DNA of 64,000 nt from Xanthomonas arboricola (GTDB taxonomy: Bacteria; Pseudomonadota; Gammaproteobacteria; Xanthomonadales; Xanthomonadaceae): the NCBI RefSeq assembly GCF_002940665.1, contig NZ_MIGY01000001.1, forward strand, positions 682,001-746,000, read 5' to 3'. The position numbers and the translations under genes were made by a program. Positions 1 to 9,203 of this stretch are shown here, piece by piece. Position 1 is the stretch's first letter; every line of letters begins with the position of its first letter. A model generated the notes under the pieces. The model had not been told where the DNA came from and made no database searches. It was given only the letters and a program-made list of their open reading frames with translations.

Positions 1-888
<888 letters not shown>

Positions 889-1512
889 ATGCGCATGCGC
901 TCTACCCTTCTGCTCGCCGGCCTGGCCGCCACCTTCGCCAGCGTTCCCGCACTGGCTCAATCCAAAGGCGACTGGACCGTTGCCGTCGGTGCCCACCAGG
1001 TCGCTCCCAAGTCCGATAACGGCCGTCTGGTCGGCGGCACGCTCGAAGCGGACGTCGGCAAGGACATCAAGCCGACCTTCACCGCGGAATACTTCATCGC
1101 CGACAACCTGGGCATCGAAGTACTGGCTGCGCTGCCGTTCGAGCACGACATCGCGCTGCGCGGCCTGGGGCGTGTCGGCAGCACCAAGCATCTGCCGCCG
1201 GTGATTTCGCTGCAGTACCACTTCAACAGCCAGGGCAGGCTCTCGCCGTTCGTTGGCGCGGGCATCAACTACACCCGTTTCTTCAGTACCGACACGCGCG
1301 GCGCGCTGGCCGGCAGCGAGCTGGAACTGGACGATTCCTGGGGCCTGGCGCTGCACGCGGGCCTGGACTACAAGCTCAGCGACCGCGGCGCGCTGCGGGT
1401 GAATCTGCGCTGGATCGACATCGACACCGAAGCGCGCCTCGACGGCAACCGCATCGGCACGGTCAACATCGACCCGCTGGTCTACGGCGTGGCCTACGTG
1501 CACCGGTTCTGA
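889..1512 (+). CDS. OmpW family outer membrane protein (first of a tandem pair)
   Basis: A predicted small eight-stranded beta-barrel of the outer membrane, 207 aa, of the OmpW family, which is linked to uptake of small hydrophobic compounds and to stress responses. The chosen ATG gives a clean signal peptide: two arginines, a Leu/Ala core, and a likely cut after ALA at residue 23. Upstream in-frame codons would add a charged extension without a signal. Family hallmarks are visible: an early APKSDNG-type loop, the LGIEV strand, the LPPVISLQYHF segment, the SPFVGAGINYTRFF strand, and a C-terminal aromatic (HRF). The next gene is a paralogue. Specific substrate unknown. Confidence 0.88.
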   Translation: MRMRSTLLLAGLAATFASVPALAQSKGDWTVAVGAHQVAPKSDNGRLVGGTLEADVGKDIKPTFTAEYFIADNLGIEVLAALPFEHDIALRGLGRVGSTKHLPPVISLQYHFNSQGRLSPFVGAGINYTRFFSTDTRGALAGSELELDDSWGLALHAGLDYKLSDRGALRVNLRWIDIDTEARLDGNRIGTVNIDPLVYGVAYVHRF

Positions 1513-1631
1513 CCCAGCCAGCGTGCGCGATGCATCTCTGGCACACTTGGCGTCCAGGGACGTGAATCCACCGCCGGAGCTGCGGACAGGTTGGTCACGT
1601 CGACCGCCTGTCCGACCTATCCGGGGATTCC

Positions 1632-2246
1632 ATGAGCATGCTGATCCGTACCGCCCTCGCCATCGCACTGGCCGCCTCGGCCGCGCCCGCCCTTGCACAA
1701 TCGGCCGGCCACTGGACCACGGGCTACGGCGCCGGCTATGTCGCGCCCAAGTCCGACAGCGGCAGCTTCGGCGGCACGCGTGCGGAGATCAAGGGCGCAC
1801 CGACGCTCTCGTTCACCTACGAATACTTCCTGCGCAACAATCTTGGCATCGAGGTGCATGCCGCGGTGTCGGGCAAGCACGATCTGCAGCTTGAAGGCGT
1901 CGGCAAGGTGGGCAGCTACTGGTCGGTGCCGCCGAGCGTGCTGTTGCAGTACCACATCAACGGCTACGGCACGGTGTCGCCGTTCGTGGGCGTCGGCATC
2001 AACTACACCACGTTTGTCGGTGAAGACGTCGATGACGCCTTCGGCAATGGCGATCTGCGCTTCGACGATTCGGTGGGCGCTACCGCGCATGTCGGTGTGG
2101 ACTTCATCTTCAACGATCGCAGCGGCCTGCGGGTGGATGCGCGCTGGACCGATTCGCGCAGCAACGTCGACTTCAATGGCAGCCGGCTGGGCAAGGCGCG
2201 GATCGATCCATTGACCTACGGCGTGTCGTACCTGGTGTACTTCTGA
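1632..2246 (+). CDS. OmpW family outer membrane protein (second of a tandem pair)
   Basis: Paralogue of the preceding gene, 204 aa, with the same order of motifs (VAPKSDSG, NLGIEV, LPP-like VPPSVLLQYH, SPFVGVGINYT) and a C-terminal phenylalanine (YLVYF), as expected for a barrel assembled by the Bam complex. The signal peptide ends ALA at about residue 22. GGGGA lies five bases upstream of the ATG. The roughly 120-bp gap from the first copy has no obvious terminator, so the two may be co-transcribed. The pair probably arose by local duplication followed by substantial divergence. Confidence 0.88.
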   Translation: MSMLIRTALAIALAASAAPALAQSAGHWTTGYGAGYVAPKSDSGSFGGTRAEIKGAPTLSFTYEYFLRNNLGIEVHAAVSGKHDLQLEGVGKVGSYWSVPPSVLLQYHINGYGTVSPFVGVGINYTTFVGEDVDDAFGNGDLRFDDSVGATAHVGVDFIFNDRSGLRVDARWTDSRSNVDFNGSRLGKARIDPLTYGVSYLVYF

Positions 2247-2335
2247 GCATGCCGCAGACGCCACGCTGAGCCGAGGCTGTGCTTCGACAGGAAACGGCCA
2301 TCAAACCGTCCCGGGCCGATGCGTACAATTGCCGG

Positions 2336-3151
2336 ATGAAGACCTTCTCCCCTCGCATCATCGTTCTTGCCGCGACCGTTGTCGCGGCACTGCAACCCAT
2401 CAGCGCCGTCGCCTGGGGGCCGCAAGGCCACCGTCTGGTGGCGCGCATTGCCGAGACCGAACTGAGCCCGCAGGCGCAAGCGCAGGTGGCGCAATTGCTC
2501 AAGGGCGAAGCCAATCCGACCTTGGCCGGTGTCGCCAGCTGGGCCGACGAGCTGCGCGAACACGACCCCGAGCTGGGCAAGCGCTCCGGGCCCTGGCATT
2601 ACGTCAATCTTGGCGAACACGACTGTACGTATGCGCCGCCGCGCGACTGCCCGGACGGCAACTGCGTGATCGCCGCCCTCGACCGACAGACCGCGCTGCT
2701 TGCCGACCGCAGCCAGCCCCTGGACGTGCGCCGGCAGGCCCTGAAGTTCGTGGTGCATTTTGTCGGCGACATCCATCAGCCGATGCATGCCGGCTACGCG
2801 CACGACAAGGGCGGCAATGAATTCCAGCTGCAGGTCGCTGGCAAGGGCAGCAACCTGCATGCGCTGTGGGACAGCGGCATGCTCAACGACCGTCATCTTG
2901 GTGACGATGCGTATCTGCAACGCCTGCTGGCGTTGCCGGCGACCGCTGCGACATCGTCGGTGCTGCCACCGCCGGCCGCGGCATGGGCGCAGGCTTCCTG
3001 CAAGATCGCAATCACGCCTGGCGTCTATCCAGACAAACATGTGTTGCCGGACGACTATATCGCGACCTATCGTCCGCTCGCCGAGACCCAATTGCGCGAG
3101 GCCGGCGACCGACTGGCCGCCGTGCTCAACGCGGCGCTGGCCGCGCCCTGA
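2336..3151 (+). CDS. Secreted S1/P1-type nuclease
   Basis: Extracellular or periplasmic zinc nuclease of the S1/P1 family, 271 aa, which cleaves single-stranded nucleic acids and 3'-nucleotides. The chosen ATG gives a signal peptide ending SAVA at residue 26, leaving Trp27 as the mature N-terminus. That matters because in nuclease P1 the N-terminal Trp1 and His6 bind zinc, and here Trp27 and His32 (WGPQGH) have exactly that spacing. Further ligands appear in DIHQPMHAG, DKGGN and NLHALWDSG. An in-frame ATG 57 bases upstream would abolish the signal peptide. The metallohydrolase gene follows within 13 bases, suggesting one transcript. Secreted nucleases of this type occur in plant-associated bacteria. 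Confidence 0.93.
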   Translation: MKTFSPRIIVLAATVVAALQPISAVAWGPQGHRLVARIAETELSPQAQAQVAQLLKGEANPTLAGVASWADELREHDPELGKRSGPWHYVNLGEHDCTYAPPRDCPDGNCVIAALDRQTALLADRSQPLDVRRQALKFVVHFVGDIHQPMHAGYAHDKGGNEFQLQVAGKGSNLHALWDSGMLNDRHLGDDAYLQRLLALPATAATSSVLPPPAAAWAQASCKIAITPGVYPDKHVLPDDYIATYRPLAETQLREAGDRLAAVLNAALAAP

Positions 3152-3164
3152 GATGGAGACGCCG

Positions 3165-3989
3165 ATGCAGCCCGAGGTGCTTGCGTTCTTTCACGCCGAC
3201 AGCAACACCTTCACCTATGTGGTCGCCGACGCGGCAACCGGGGCGGCAGCGGTGATCGACCCGGCGCTGGACTATGCGGCAGACACCGGCGAGGTCGGCA
3301 CGCACGCCGCGCAAGCCATCGTCGATGCCATCGCCCAGCATGGCTGGCAGGTGCAGTGGCTGCTGGAAACCCATGCGCATGCCGATCACCTGTCTGCCGC
3401 GCAATGGCTGAAACGGCACTGGCCACAGGCGCGCATCGGTATCGGCGACGGCATCCGGGATGTGCAGCAGACGCTCGCGCCACGCTATGCGTTGCCGGAT
3501 GACTTCTGTGCCGATGGCTCGCAGTTCGATCACCTGTTCGCCGACGACGAGCGCTTGGAACTCGGCAAGCTGCAGGTGCGTGTCATCGCGGTGCCTGGGC
3601 ATACCAGCGACAGCATCGCGTACCTGATCGGGGATGCGCTGTTCCCCGGTGATTCGTTGTTCATGCCGGACGCCGGCACCGCGCGCTGCGATTTCCCCGG
3701 TGGCGATGCACGGCAACTGTTCGCCTCGATACAGCGCATGTACGCGCTCCCCGAGGACACGCGCGTGTTCGTCTGCCACGACTACGGCCCGGGCGGCCGT
3801 GAGGTGGCGTACCAGACCAGTATCGGCGAGCAGCGGCGCAGCAATATCCACGTGCGCGACGGGGTGGAGATCGATGCATTCGTGGCGCAGCGTCAGGCAC
3901 GCGATGCCACGCTGCCCGAGCCCAAGCTGATCCGGCCCGCATTGCAGGCCAATCTGCAGGCCGGCCGCTGTGGCGGAGTATCTGCGTAG
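3165..3989 (+). CDS. MBL-fold hydrolase, persulfide dioxygenase (ETHE1)-like
   Basis: Metallo-beta-lactamase-fold protein of 274 aa. The metal-binding HAHADH motif is at residues 70-75, followed by the PGHTSDS histidine, GDSLF aspartate and HDY. The block GTARCDFPGGD resembles the GxGRxDF block of ETHE1-type persulfide dioxygenases, mononuclear iron enzymes that oxidise glutathione persulfide to sulfite. There is no rhodanese domain. I chose the second of two in-frame ATGs because GGAG lies at proper spacing before it; starting at 3153 would add METP. It follows the nuclease closely. Sulfide detoxification is an inference from family membership, and a glyoxalase-II-like role is less likely given the DF block. 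Confidence 0.8.
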   Translation: MQPEVLAFFHADSNTFTYVVADAATGAAAVIDPALDYAADTGEVGTHAAQAIVDAIAQHGWQVQWLLETHAHADHLSAAQWLKRHWPQARIGIGDGIRDVQQTLAPRYALPDDFCADGSQFDHLFADDERLELGKLQVRVIAVPGHTSDSIAYLIGDALFPGDSLFMPDAGTARCDFPGGDARQLFASIQRMYALPEDTRVFVCHDYGPGGREVAYQTSIGEQRRSNIHVRDGVEIDAFVAQRQARDATLPEPKLIRPALQANLQAGRCGGVSA

Positions 3990-4064
3990 CGTTGGTTGTG
4001 CTCGCTACGCGGGATGCATGGCACAGCCGCTATGATCGGCGCCTTATCCCGTTGGAGCTTCCCT

Positions 4065-4841
4065 ATGCGCACGATCGGTTTCTGGCAGCGCGCGTTCTGC
4101 GTGCTGATGCTTGCCCTGCCCGCCCTGGCCATTGCGCAGACCGCGCCGGTGACGGTGTTTGCTGCAGCCAGCCTGAAGGAATCCATGGACGAGGCCGCGG
4201 CCGCTTACGAGAAGGCGACCGGCACGCCCGTGCGCGTCTCCTACGCCGCCAGCTCTGCACTGGCACGCCAGATCGAGCAAGGCGCACCGGCTGACGTATT
4301 CTTTTCGGCCGACCTGGAATGGATGGACTACCTGCAGCAGCGTGGCCTGGTCGTACCGGCGCAGCGTCACAACCTGCTCGGCAATACCCTGGTACTGGTC
4401 GCTCCGGCCACCAGCAAGCTGCGCGTGGATCCGCGCCAGCCGGGCGCGATCGTCAAGGCGCTCGGCGACAGCGGCCGGCTGGCGGTCGGCCAGACCAACA
4501 GCGTGCCGGCCGGAAAGTATGCCGCCGCAGCGCTGCGCAAGCTCGGCCAGTGGGATGGCGTGAGCAATCGCCTGGCCGAGTCGGAAAGCGTGCGTGCCGC
4601 ATTGATGCTGGTCTCGCGCGGCGAGGCGCCGCTTGGCATCGTGTACGGCTCGGATGCACGGGCCGAACCCAAGGTGCGCGTGGTCGCGACCTTCCCCGAC
4701 GATAGCCACGATGCCATCGTGTATCCGGTTGCCGCATTGAAGAACAGCAGCAATGCCGGCACGACCGCGTTCGTGCAATGGCTGGGCAGCAAACCGGCCA
4801 AGGCGATCTTCGTCCGCCGTGGTTTTTCGCTGAAGGATTGA
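4065..4841 (+). CDS. modA: Molybdate ABC transporter, periplasmic binding protein
   Basis: Periplasmic receptor that captures molybdate (or tungstate) for ModBC, 258 aa, a normal length. The signal peptide has charged MRTIGFWQR, a hydrophobic core and a cut after AIA near residue 24. The mature start [12 protein letters not shown] is a family hallmark with oxyanion-contacting serine. The later block [18 protein letters not shown] also fits. GGAG precedes the ATG at seven bases; the longer in-frame start at 3996 would bury the signal peptide. First gene of modABC, with modB nine bases downstream. No ModE-type operator could be recognised in the short upstream gap. Confidence 0.95.
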   Translation: MRTIGFWQRAFCVLMLALPALAIAQTAPVTVFAAASLKESMDEAAAAYEKATGTPVRVSYAASSALARQIEQGAPADVFFSADLEWMDYLQQRGLVVPAQRHNLLGNTLVLVAPATSKLRVDPRQPGAIVKALGDSGRLAVGQTNSVPAGKYAAAALRKLGQWDGVSNRLAESESVRAALMLVSRGEAPLGIVYGSDARAEPKVRVVATFPDDSHDAIVYPVAALKNSSNAGTTAFVQWLGSKPAKAIFVRRGFSLKD

Positions 4842-4850
4842 GGCGCACCG

Positions 4851-5543
4851 TTGTCGATGTTCACCCCGCAGGAGCTGACCGCGATCGGCCTGAGTCTCAA
4901 GGTCGCCATCGTTGCGGCCATCGCCAGCCTGCCACCGGGCATCGCCTGCGGCTGGCTGCTGGCGCGGCGGCGCTTTCCGGGCAAGGCGCTGCTGGATGCC
5001 TTGCTGCATTTGCCGCTGGTGATGCCGCCGGTGGTGACCGGCTACGCGCTACTGGTGGTGCTGGGCACGCAGGGGCCGGTCGGTCGCTGGTTGCTGGAAC
5101 ATCTCGGCATCCAGTTCGCGTTCCGCTGGACCGGGGCAGCGCTGGCGTGCGCGGTGATGGGATTTCCGTTGATGGTGCGCGCGATCCGCTTGTCCATCGA
5201 AGCGACCGACCGTCGCCTGGAAGCGGCTGCCGCCACGCTTGGTGCGGGTCCGCTGCGGGTGTTCTTCAGCATCACCTTGCCGCTGGCCTGGCCGGGCCTG
5301 GTGGCCGGCATGGTGCTGGCGTTTGCCAAGGCCCTGGGCGAATTCGGTGCGACCATTACCTTCGTATCCAATATCCCTGGCGAAACCCAGACCCTGTCGT
5401 CGGCCATCTACGGGCTGATGCAGGTGCCGGGCATGGAATCGGGCGTGTGGCGACTGGCCGGCGTTGCGCTGGCGATCTCGCTGGCGGCGCTGCTGCTGTC
5501 CGAGTGGCTGGTGCGCAGACCGCATCCGCGCGAGGACAGCTGA
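4851..5543 (+). CDS. modB: Molybdate ABC transporter, permease
   Basis: Inner-membrane channel subunit of the molybdate importer, 230 aa with about five to six hydrophobic helices. The EAA loop that contacts the ATPase is visible as [16 protein letters not shown] in the second half, followed by LPLAWPG. I favour the TTG at 4851, because an AGG at 4841-4843 lies seven bases before it; an ATG two codons later (4857) is the alternative. The stop TGA overlaps the modC start (TGATG), so translation of the two is coupled. Confidence 0.93.
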   Translation: MSMFTPQELTAIGLSLKVAIVAAIASLPPGIACGWLLARRRFPGKALLDALLHLPLVMPPVVTGYALLVVLGTQGPVGRWLLEHLGIQFAFRWTGAALACAVMGFPLMVRAIRLSIEATDRRLEAAAATLGAGPLRVFFSITLPLAWPGLVAGMVLAFAKALGEFGATITFVSNIPGETQTLSSAIYGLMQVPGMESGVWRLAGVALAISLAALLLSEWLVRRPHPREDS

Positions 5544-6157
5544 TGCTCGATATCGATCTGCAGCTGCAGCGCGGCAATTTTCAACGGCATCTCCATATCC
5601 AGGACCAGGCGCGCGTGGTGGCCCTGGTCGGGCCTTCCGGCGCGGGCAAGACCACGGTGCTCAACGCGATCGCCGGGCTGGTGCGGCCGCAGGCCGGGCA
5701 TATCCGCATCGACGGGCGCTGCCTGTACGACGCCCGGCAAGGCGTCAACCTGCCCACGCACAAACGCAGGATCGGCTACGTGTTTCAGGATGCGCGGCTG
5801 TTTCCGCATCTGGATGTGCGCCGCAATCTGCGTTACGGCCGGCATGCCGGCGGCACGGCGCCGTTCGGCTTCGACGACGTGGTGACGCTGCTGGGTATCG
5901 CGCCGTTGCTGCAACGCCGGCCGCGCAATCTGTCCGGGGGAGAGGCGCAGCGGGTGGCGATCGGCCGCGCCTTGTTGTCGCAACCGGCGATCCTGCTGTT
6001 CGACGAGCCCTTGTCGGCACTGGATCAGGCGCGCCGCGAAGAACTGATTCCCTACCTGCAACGCGTGCGCGACGAGATCCGCCTGCCGATGTTGTATGTC
6101 AGCCACAATCCCGATGAAGTACAGCGCATCGCAGATAGCGTGCATGTGCTGGAATGA
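5543..6157 (+). CDS. modC: Molybdate ABC transporter, ATP-binding protein (short form)
   Basis: Cytoplasmic ATPase that powers ModB, 204 aa. It has Walker [10 protein letters not shown] at residues 30-38, a Q-loop at Q82, the signature LSGGE at 130-134, Walker B LLFDEP at 151-156 and the switch histidine H188. It stops just after the ABC core. The C-terminal Mop/TOBE molybdate-binding domain found in ModC of E. coli and many others (total about 350 aa) is absent, and no remnant follows the stop. All catalytic motifs are intact, so the protein should hydrolyse ATP but may lack feedback inhibition by molybdate. Confidence 0.92.
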   Translation: MLDIDLQLQRGNFQRHLHIQDQARVVALVGPSGAGKTTVLNAIAGLVRPQAGHIRIDGRCLYDARQGVNLPTHKRRIGYVFQDARLFPHLDVRRNLRYGRHAGGTAPFGFDDVVTLLGIAPLLQRRPRNLSGGEAQRVAIGRALLSQPAILLFDEPLSALDQARREELIPYLQRVRDEIRLPMLYVSHNPDEVQRIADSVHVLE

Positions 6158-6203
6158 GCGCATCGGCACAGTCCACCACCGCATCCAATCTACTGGTGTG
6201 TCC

Positions 6204-6761
6204 ATGAAACAGTACCGAAAGCATGCATTCCCGGTGGAGCAGGCGCGCCGCTTCCTCGAACCCGGGCCGGTGGTACTGGTGAGCTCGGCCCACAAGGGCC
6301 AGCGCGACATCATGACCATGGGCTGGCATATGGTGCTGGAGTTTTCGCCCTCGCTGATCGCATGCTGCATCGCTCGCGGCAACCACAGCTTCGAACTGGT
6401 CCGGCGCAGCAAGCAATGCGTGATCAACCTGCCGACAGCCGAGCTGCTCGACACCGTGATCGGCATCGGCAACAGCAGCGGTGCACAGATCGACAAGTTC
6501 GACCACTTCGGACTGACTGCCGTCCCCGGCCAACGGGTCGCAGCGCCAGCCATCGCCGAGTGCTACGCCAGTTTCGAATGCCGCCTGCACGACGGCCGGC
6601 AGATCAACCGCCATGCCCTCTTTGTCTGGGAAGTGGTGAACGCGCAGGTGGCCAGGCGGCCTGCGCTTCCCAGGACGGTGCATTACCGCGGCGATGGCCG
6701 CTTCATGCTGTCCGGCGACGAAGTCTCGCGGCGGCGCCTGTTCGCACCCGACATGCTCTGA
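6204..6761 (+). CDS. Flavin reductase-like domain protein
   Basis: A 185-aa protein resembling the FMN-binding split-barrel flavin reductase-like family. The opening block has a hydrophobic strand PVVLVSS, then TMGWHM, then a PSLIACCIARGNHSFELV segment and a CVINLP strand, the typical order of the fold in which FMN sits between strands of a dimer. It starts 46 bases after modC on the same strand and may be read with the mod genes, though no function in molybdenum metabolism can be claimed. The ATG was chosen because the split barrel starts soon after it; upstream in-frame ATGs overlap modC. Substrate unknown. Confidence 0.75.
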   Translation: MKQYRKHAFPVEQARRFLEPGPVVLVSSAHKGQRDIMTMGWHMVLEFSPSLIACCIARGNHSFELVRRSKQCVINLPTAELLDTVIGIGNSSGAQIDKFDHFGLTAVPGQRVAAPAIAECYASFECRLHDGRQINRHALFVWEVVNAQVARRPALPRTVHYRGDGRFMLSGDEVSRRRLFAPDML

Positions 6762-6779
6762 TCGCAGCGATGTGCGCGT

Positions 6780-7373
6780 TCAATGCGCCGCCTTGCCGGT
6801 GCGCACGCTGACCTTGCCCTGCCACACTTCGAAGGTGAACGCGAACGACAGCGTCACCGGTACCGGTACCTGGCTGATGGCGCCGCTGCAATCGTCCAGC
6901 GCGGCCGGCTGCGCCACACCTGCGGCAAACGTGCACAGCGCGGCCGGAACGAACTGCCATTGCTGCACCGTGGTACGCACCGACTGCACCAGATCGGCGT
7001 TGTCCGGCAGCAGACCGGCCGCGCATTCGTCGCGATCGGACATGGGGTCGACGCGCTGTACCGCACCTTCAGCGGTCAGGATCACATGCGCGCACACAGT
7101 GGTCGGCGACAAACTCTGCCGTGGCGAATCGGCCGGCAGCACCGGCGCGTCGCTGCGCAGCGCGCGCGGCATCCGGAAGCGCTGCGCCGGCGCCAGTGTG
7201 TAAGGCTGGATGGAGCCGCCGCCGTCGCCGCCCGACTGCGCGCTCAGCATGCGCTGGTCCACCGAATCTTCGCGCTGGCTGCGCTGCTGTTCCTGCACGC
7301 CTTGCGTTGCACATGCGCCAAGCGACAGCGCCATGATTGCGGCGCAGATCGAATTAGGAACGGCTGACAACAT
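6780..7373 (-). CDS. Putative lipoprotein with TonB C-terminal-like domain
   Basis: A 197-aa protein with a lipobox-like LSLGAC near residue 21, suggesting attachment of the mature protein to a membrane by lipid. The C-terminal half resembles a TonB C-terminal domain: VILTAEGAVQRVDP, then a run ending in VRTTVQQWQFVPA. The start is uncertain. The ATG at 7373 and the first codons lie inside a dispersed palindromic repeat (7358-7499), and the n-region lacks the usual positive charges. An internal ATG at 7334 leaves only seven residues before the cysteine, too few for a signal peptide. The gene is therefore either freshly re-started by the repeat or damaged at its 5' end. It lies downstream of the BlaI/M56 pair. 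Confidence 0.6.
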   Translation of the reverse strand: MLSAVPNSICAAIMALSLGACATQGVQEQQRSQREDSVDQRMLSAQSGGDGGGSIQPYTLAPAQRFRMPRALRSDAPVLPADSPRQSLSPTTVCAHVILTAEGAVQRVDPMSDRDECAAGLLPDNADLVQSVRTTVQQWQFVPAALCTFAAGVAQPAALDDCSGAISQVPVPVTLSFAFTFEVWQGKVSVRTGKAAH

Positions 7374-7499
7374 GTGGCGAGCAGTCGTCAGGTAGGCGTG
7401 GCCGGCGCGCAGGAACCGGACTGTAAGAGTGGTATCTGCCGATTCCAGGCACCGGCCGCGCCTACCTGACAGTTGTGCTGCCGTCTTGCCGGTCGCTCT
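7358..7499. repeat. Dispersed palindromic repeat, diverged copy
   Basis: About 142 bp that aligns along its whole length with the copy at 62980-63124. Shared blocks in order are GCGAGC, GTCGTCAGGT, GAACCGGA, TGTA then GAGTGGTA, TGCCGAT, CTGAC and CGCTCT. The ends are imperfect inverted repeats. It fills the gap between the M56 peptidase gene and the lipoprotein gene and overlaps the proposed start of the latter. Confidence 0.7.
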
Positions 7500-7507
7500 G
7501 AATCGCA

Positions 7508-8806
7508 TCACGGCCCCTCCTGTATCGCGCAGCCCACTGAAGCACAACCGGCAAGGCGGCTGGACGCTGCCGGATCCGATAGCGCAGCACCTGCATCCGC
7601 AACGGTTGACGTTTGCTCCGGCGCATCCAGTGCGAACTTCACCGGCACGCGTACCGTTGAAGCAATCGCCCTGCCATGTGCATAGGCAGGCTTCAGCCGC
7701 CACTGGCGCGCTGCCTCCAGCACGGCTTGATCGAACACGCCGGCCGGCGCGCTCCGCACGACAGCGATGTGCTGCGGTACGCCGCCAGGGTCGACCTCAA
7801 TCTGCAGTTCGACAAAGCCCTCGATACCGCCGTCGAACGCGGCTGCCGGATACCTCGGCGGTTGCATCGTGGCGAAATCCACCGCATTGCCGGCCGCCAG
7901 CGTCGGTTGTGCCGCTAACACAATGCGCGCCGGCTGCAGGGCCCAGGCCGTGGTACTGATCGTCGCCGCGAGCAGCAGTACCATCGCCACGCGCCAGCGC
8001 GCCTGTCCGGCAGCTACTGGCGAAGCACGCAGCGCCGCGATCCGTTGCGTCAACGGATGCGATGCAGCCCAATGACAGGCGAGCGGCGTAAAGCCGGCAC
8101 CAAGCTGGGTCTTGAGCATGGCGGTGGCGTAACTGCGGCGCTTGCCCGGATGTTTCGCCAGCACGGCCGCATCGCAGGCCAGTTCCTGATCCAGCCGGAA
8201 CGCACGCCAGGCCAGATGCATCAGCGGGTTGAACCAGCCGATGCAGAGCATCAATGCCGCCAACAGATTGGCATGTAGGTCGCCACGGCGCAGATGCAGG
8301 CGCTCGTGCGCCAGGATCAGGGCGCGCTCATCGACGTTGTAGCGCTCACCGAAATCCGCCGGCACCACGATGCGCAGACGCCAGAGTCCCAACGATGCAG
8401 GAAGACCGACATCGCGCGTGGCCGACCAGAGCCGGTCGTCGAGCCGCTGCAACGGCCCCAGGCTGCGCATGAAACGCCGTTGCCGCATCCACAAACCGAT
8501 CGCCATCACTACCGCGCCGCCCAGCCACGCTGCTACCAGCCATGTTGCCCACGCCTGACCTTCGCCATGCACGCCGGAGGGCGCTGGCATGGCAATCGGC
8601 GCCGGCAGTCCCGGCACTGTGATGCCGAAAGACGGGCCGGGCAACAAGGCCGCCACCAGGGCCAGCGGGACGCAGGGCCAGATCGCATACGCCGCGGCGG
8701 CACCCGACAGCTGGCGCAATGGGCGACGCAGGAGCAGGCAGACCAGCAACGCAGCGGTGATGTACAGCGTTGCGCGCGATAACGGGATCCAGGCCTCAGG
8801 GTTCAT
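7508..8806 (-). CDS. M56 (BlaR1/MecR1-like) membrane metallopeptidase with TonB C-terminal domain
   Basis: Integral membrane zinc protease, 432 aa. N-terminal helices are followed by the M56 catalytic motif HERLH at 167-171 with a third-ligand glutamate in LDQELACD (about 208), another helix near 275-295, then a periplasmic TonB-type domain at about 320-400 (PPRYPAAAF ... AARQWRLKPA). Classical BlaR1 carries a penicillin-binding sensor at this position, and here there is none. BlaR-type proteases sense an outside signal and cause inactivation of the BlaI repressor. The start overlaps the end of the BlaI gene by 11 bases, confirming one operon. The TonB-like tail suggests sensing or contact with another envelope protein, which is inference. 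Confidence 0.88.
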   Translation of the reverse strand: MNPEAWIPLSRATLYITAALLVCLLLRRPLRQLSGAAAAYAIWPCVPLALVAALLPGPSFGITVPGLPAPIAMPAPSGVHGEGQAWATWLVAAWLGGAVVMAIGLWMRQRRFMRSLGPLQRLDDRLWSATRDVGLPASLGLWRLRIVVPADFGERYNVDERALILAHERLHLRRGDLHANLLAALMLCIGWFNPLMHLAWRAFRLDQELACDAAVLAKHPGKRRSYATAMLKTQLGAGFTPLACHWAASHPLTQRIAALRASPVAAGQARWRVAMVLLLAATISTTAWALQPARIVLAAQPTLAAGNAVDFATMQPPRYPAAAFDGGIEGFVELQIEVDPGGVPQHIAVVRSAPAGVFDQAVLEAARQWRLKPAYAHGRAIASTVRVPVKFALDAPEQTSTVADAGAALSDPAASSRLAGCASVGCAIQEGP

Positions 8807-9164
8807 CGTCCAGCTCCTTGATCAGTTGTTTCAGTTCCGCGATATCGGACGCGCTGAGTTTTCCGCGCTCGCTGAAATGCGCCACCAGTGGCGCCACCCG
8901 CCCGCCGAACAGGCGCTGCAGCAATCCCTCGCTCTGTTGCTGCACCCACTGCTCGCGCGCCAGCACCGGCGAATAGAGATAACGTCGCCCTTGTTTGACC
9001 GCGCGGATTGCGCCCTTGCCGAGCAGGCGGTTGAGCAAGGTCTTGACGGTGGGCTCGGCCCAGTCGCTGTGCCCTGCCAGCGCGGCGACCACGTCGTCTG
9101 CGCTGCGCGGCGCCGCATCCCAGAGCACCTGCATCACCACCGCTTCGGCGTCACTGATCGGCAT
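8796..9164 (-). CDS. BlaI/MecI family transcriptional repressor
   Basis: Winged-helix repressor of 122 aa. The N-terminal two thirds carry ISDAEAVVMQVLW and the recognition region PTVKTLLNRLLGKG, both family hallmarks; the C-terminal part is the dimerisation helix. The ATG at 9164 was preferred over a frame-extending start at 9218, because the latter would place the promoter inside the coding region. Two TTAC-N4-GTAA palindromes lie just upstream, so the gene very likely represses its own operon (BlaI, M56 peptidase, perhaps the lipoprotein). In known systems the paired M56 protease relieves this repression. Confidence 0.9.
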   Translation of the reverse strand: MPISDAEAVVMQVLWDAAPRSADDVVAALAGHSDWAEPTVKTLLNRLLGKGAIRAVKQGRRYLYSPVLAREQWVQQQSEGLLQRLFGGRVAPLVAHFSERGKLSASDIAELKQLIKELDDEP

Positions 9165-9167
9165 GCG

Positions 9168-9203
9168 ATTACATCCGTAATTTTTATCGATTACGCATGT
9201 AAA
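9168..9203 (-). promoter_or_regulatory. Pair of BlaI-type operators
   Basis: Two palindromes of form ATTAC-N4-GTAA: 9168-9181 (ATTACatccGTAAT, perfect) and 9190-9203 (ATTACgcatGTAAA, one end mismatch). Their centres are 22 bp apart, about two helical turns, so two dimers would bind the same face. They have the same TTAC-N4-GTAA core as the operators of BlaI in other bacteria. The right one covers the -10 and spacer of the promoter and the left one the expected start of transcription. Confidence 0.75.
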
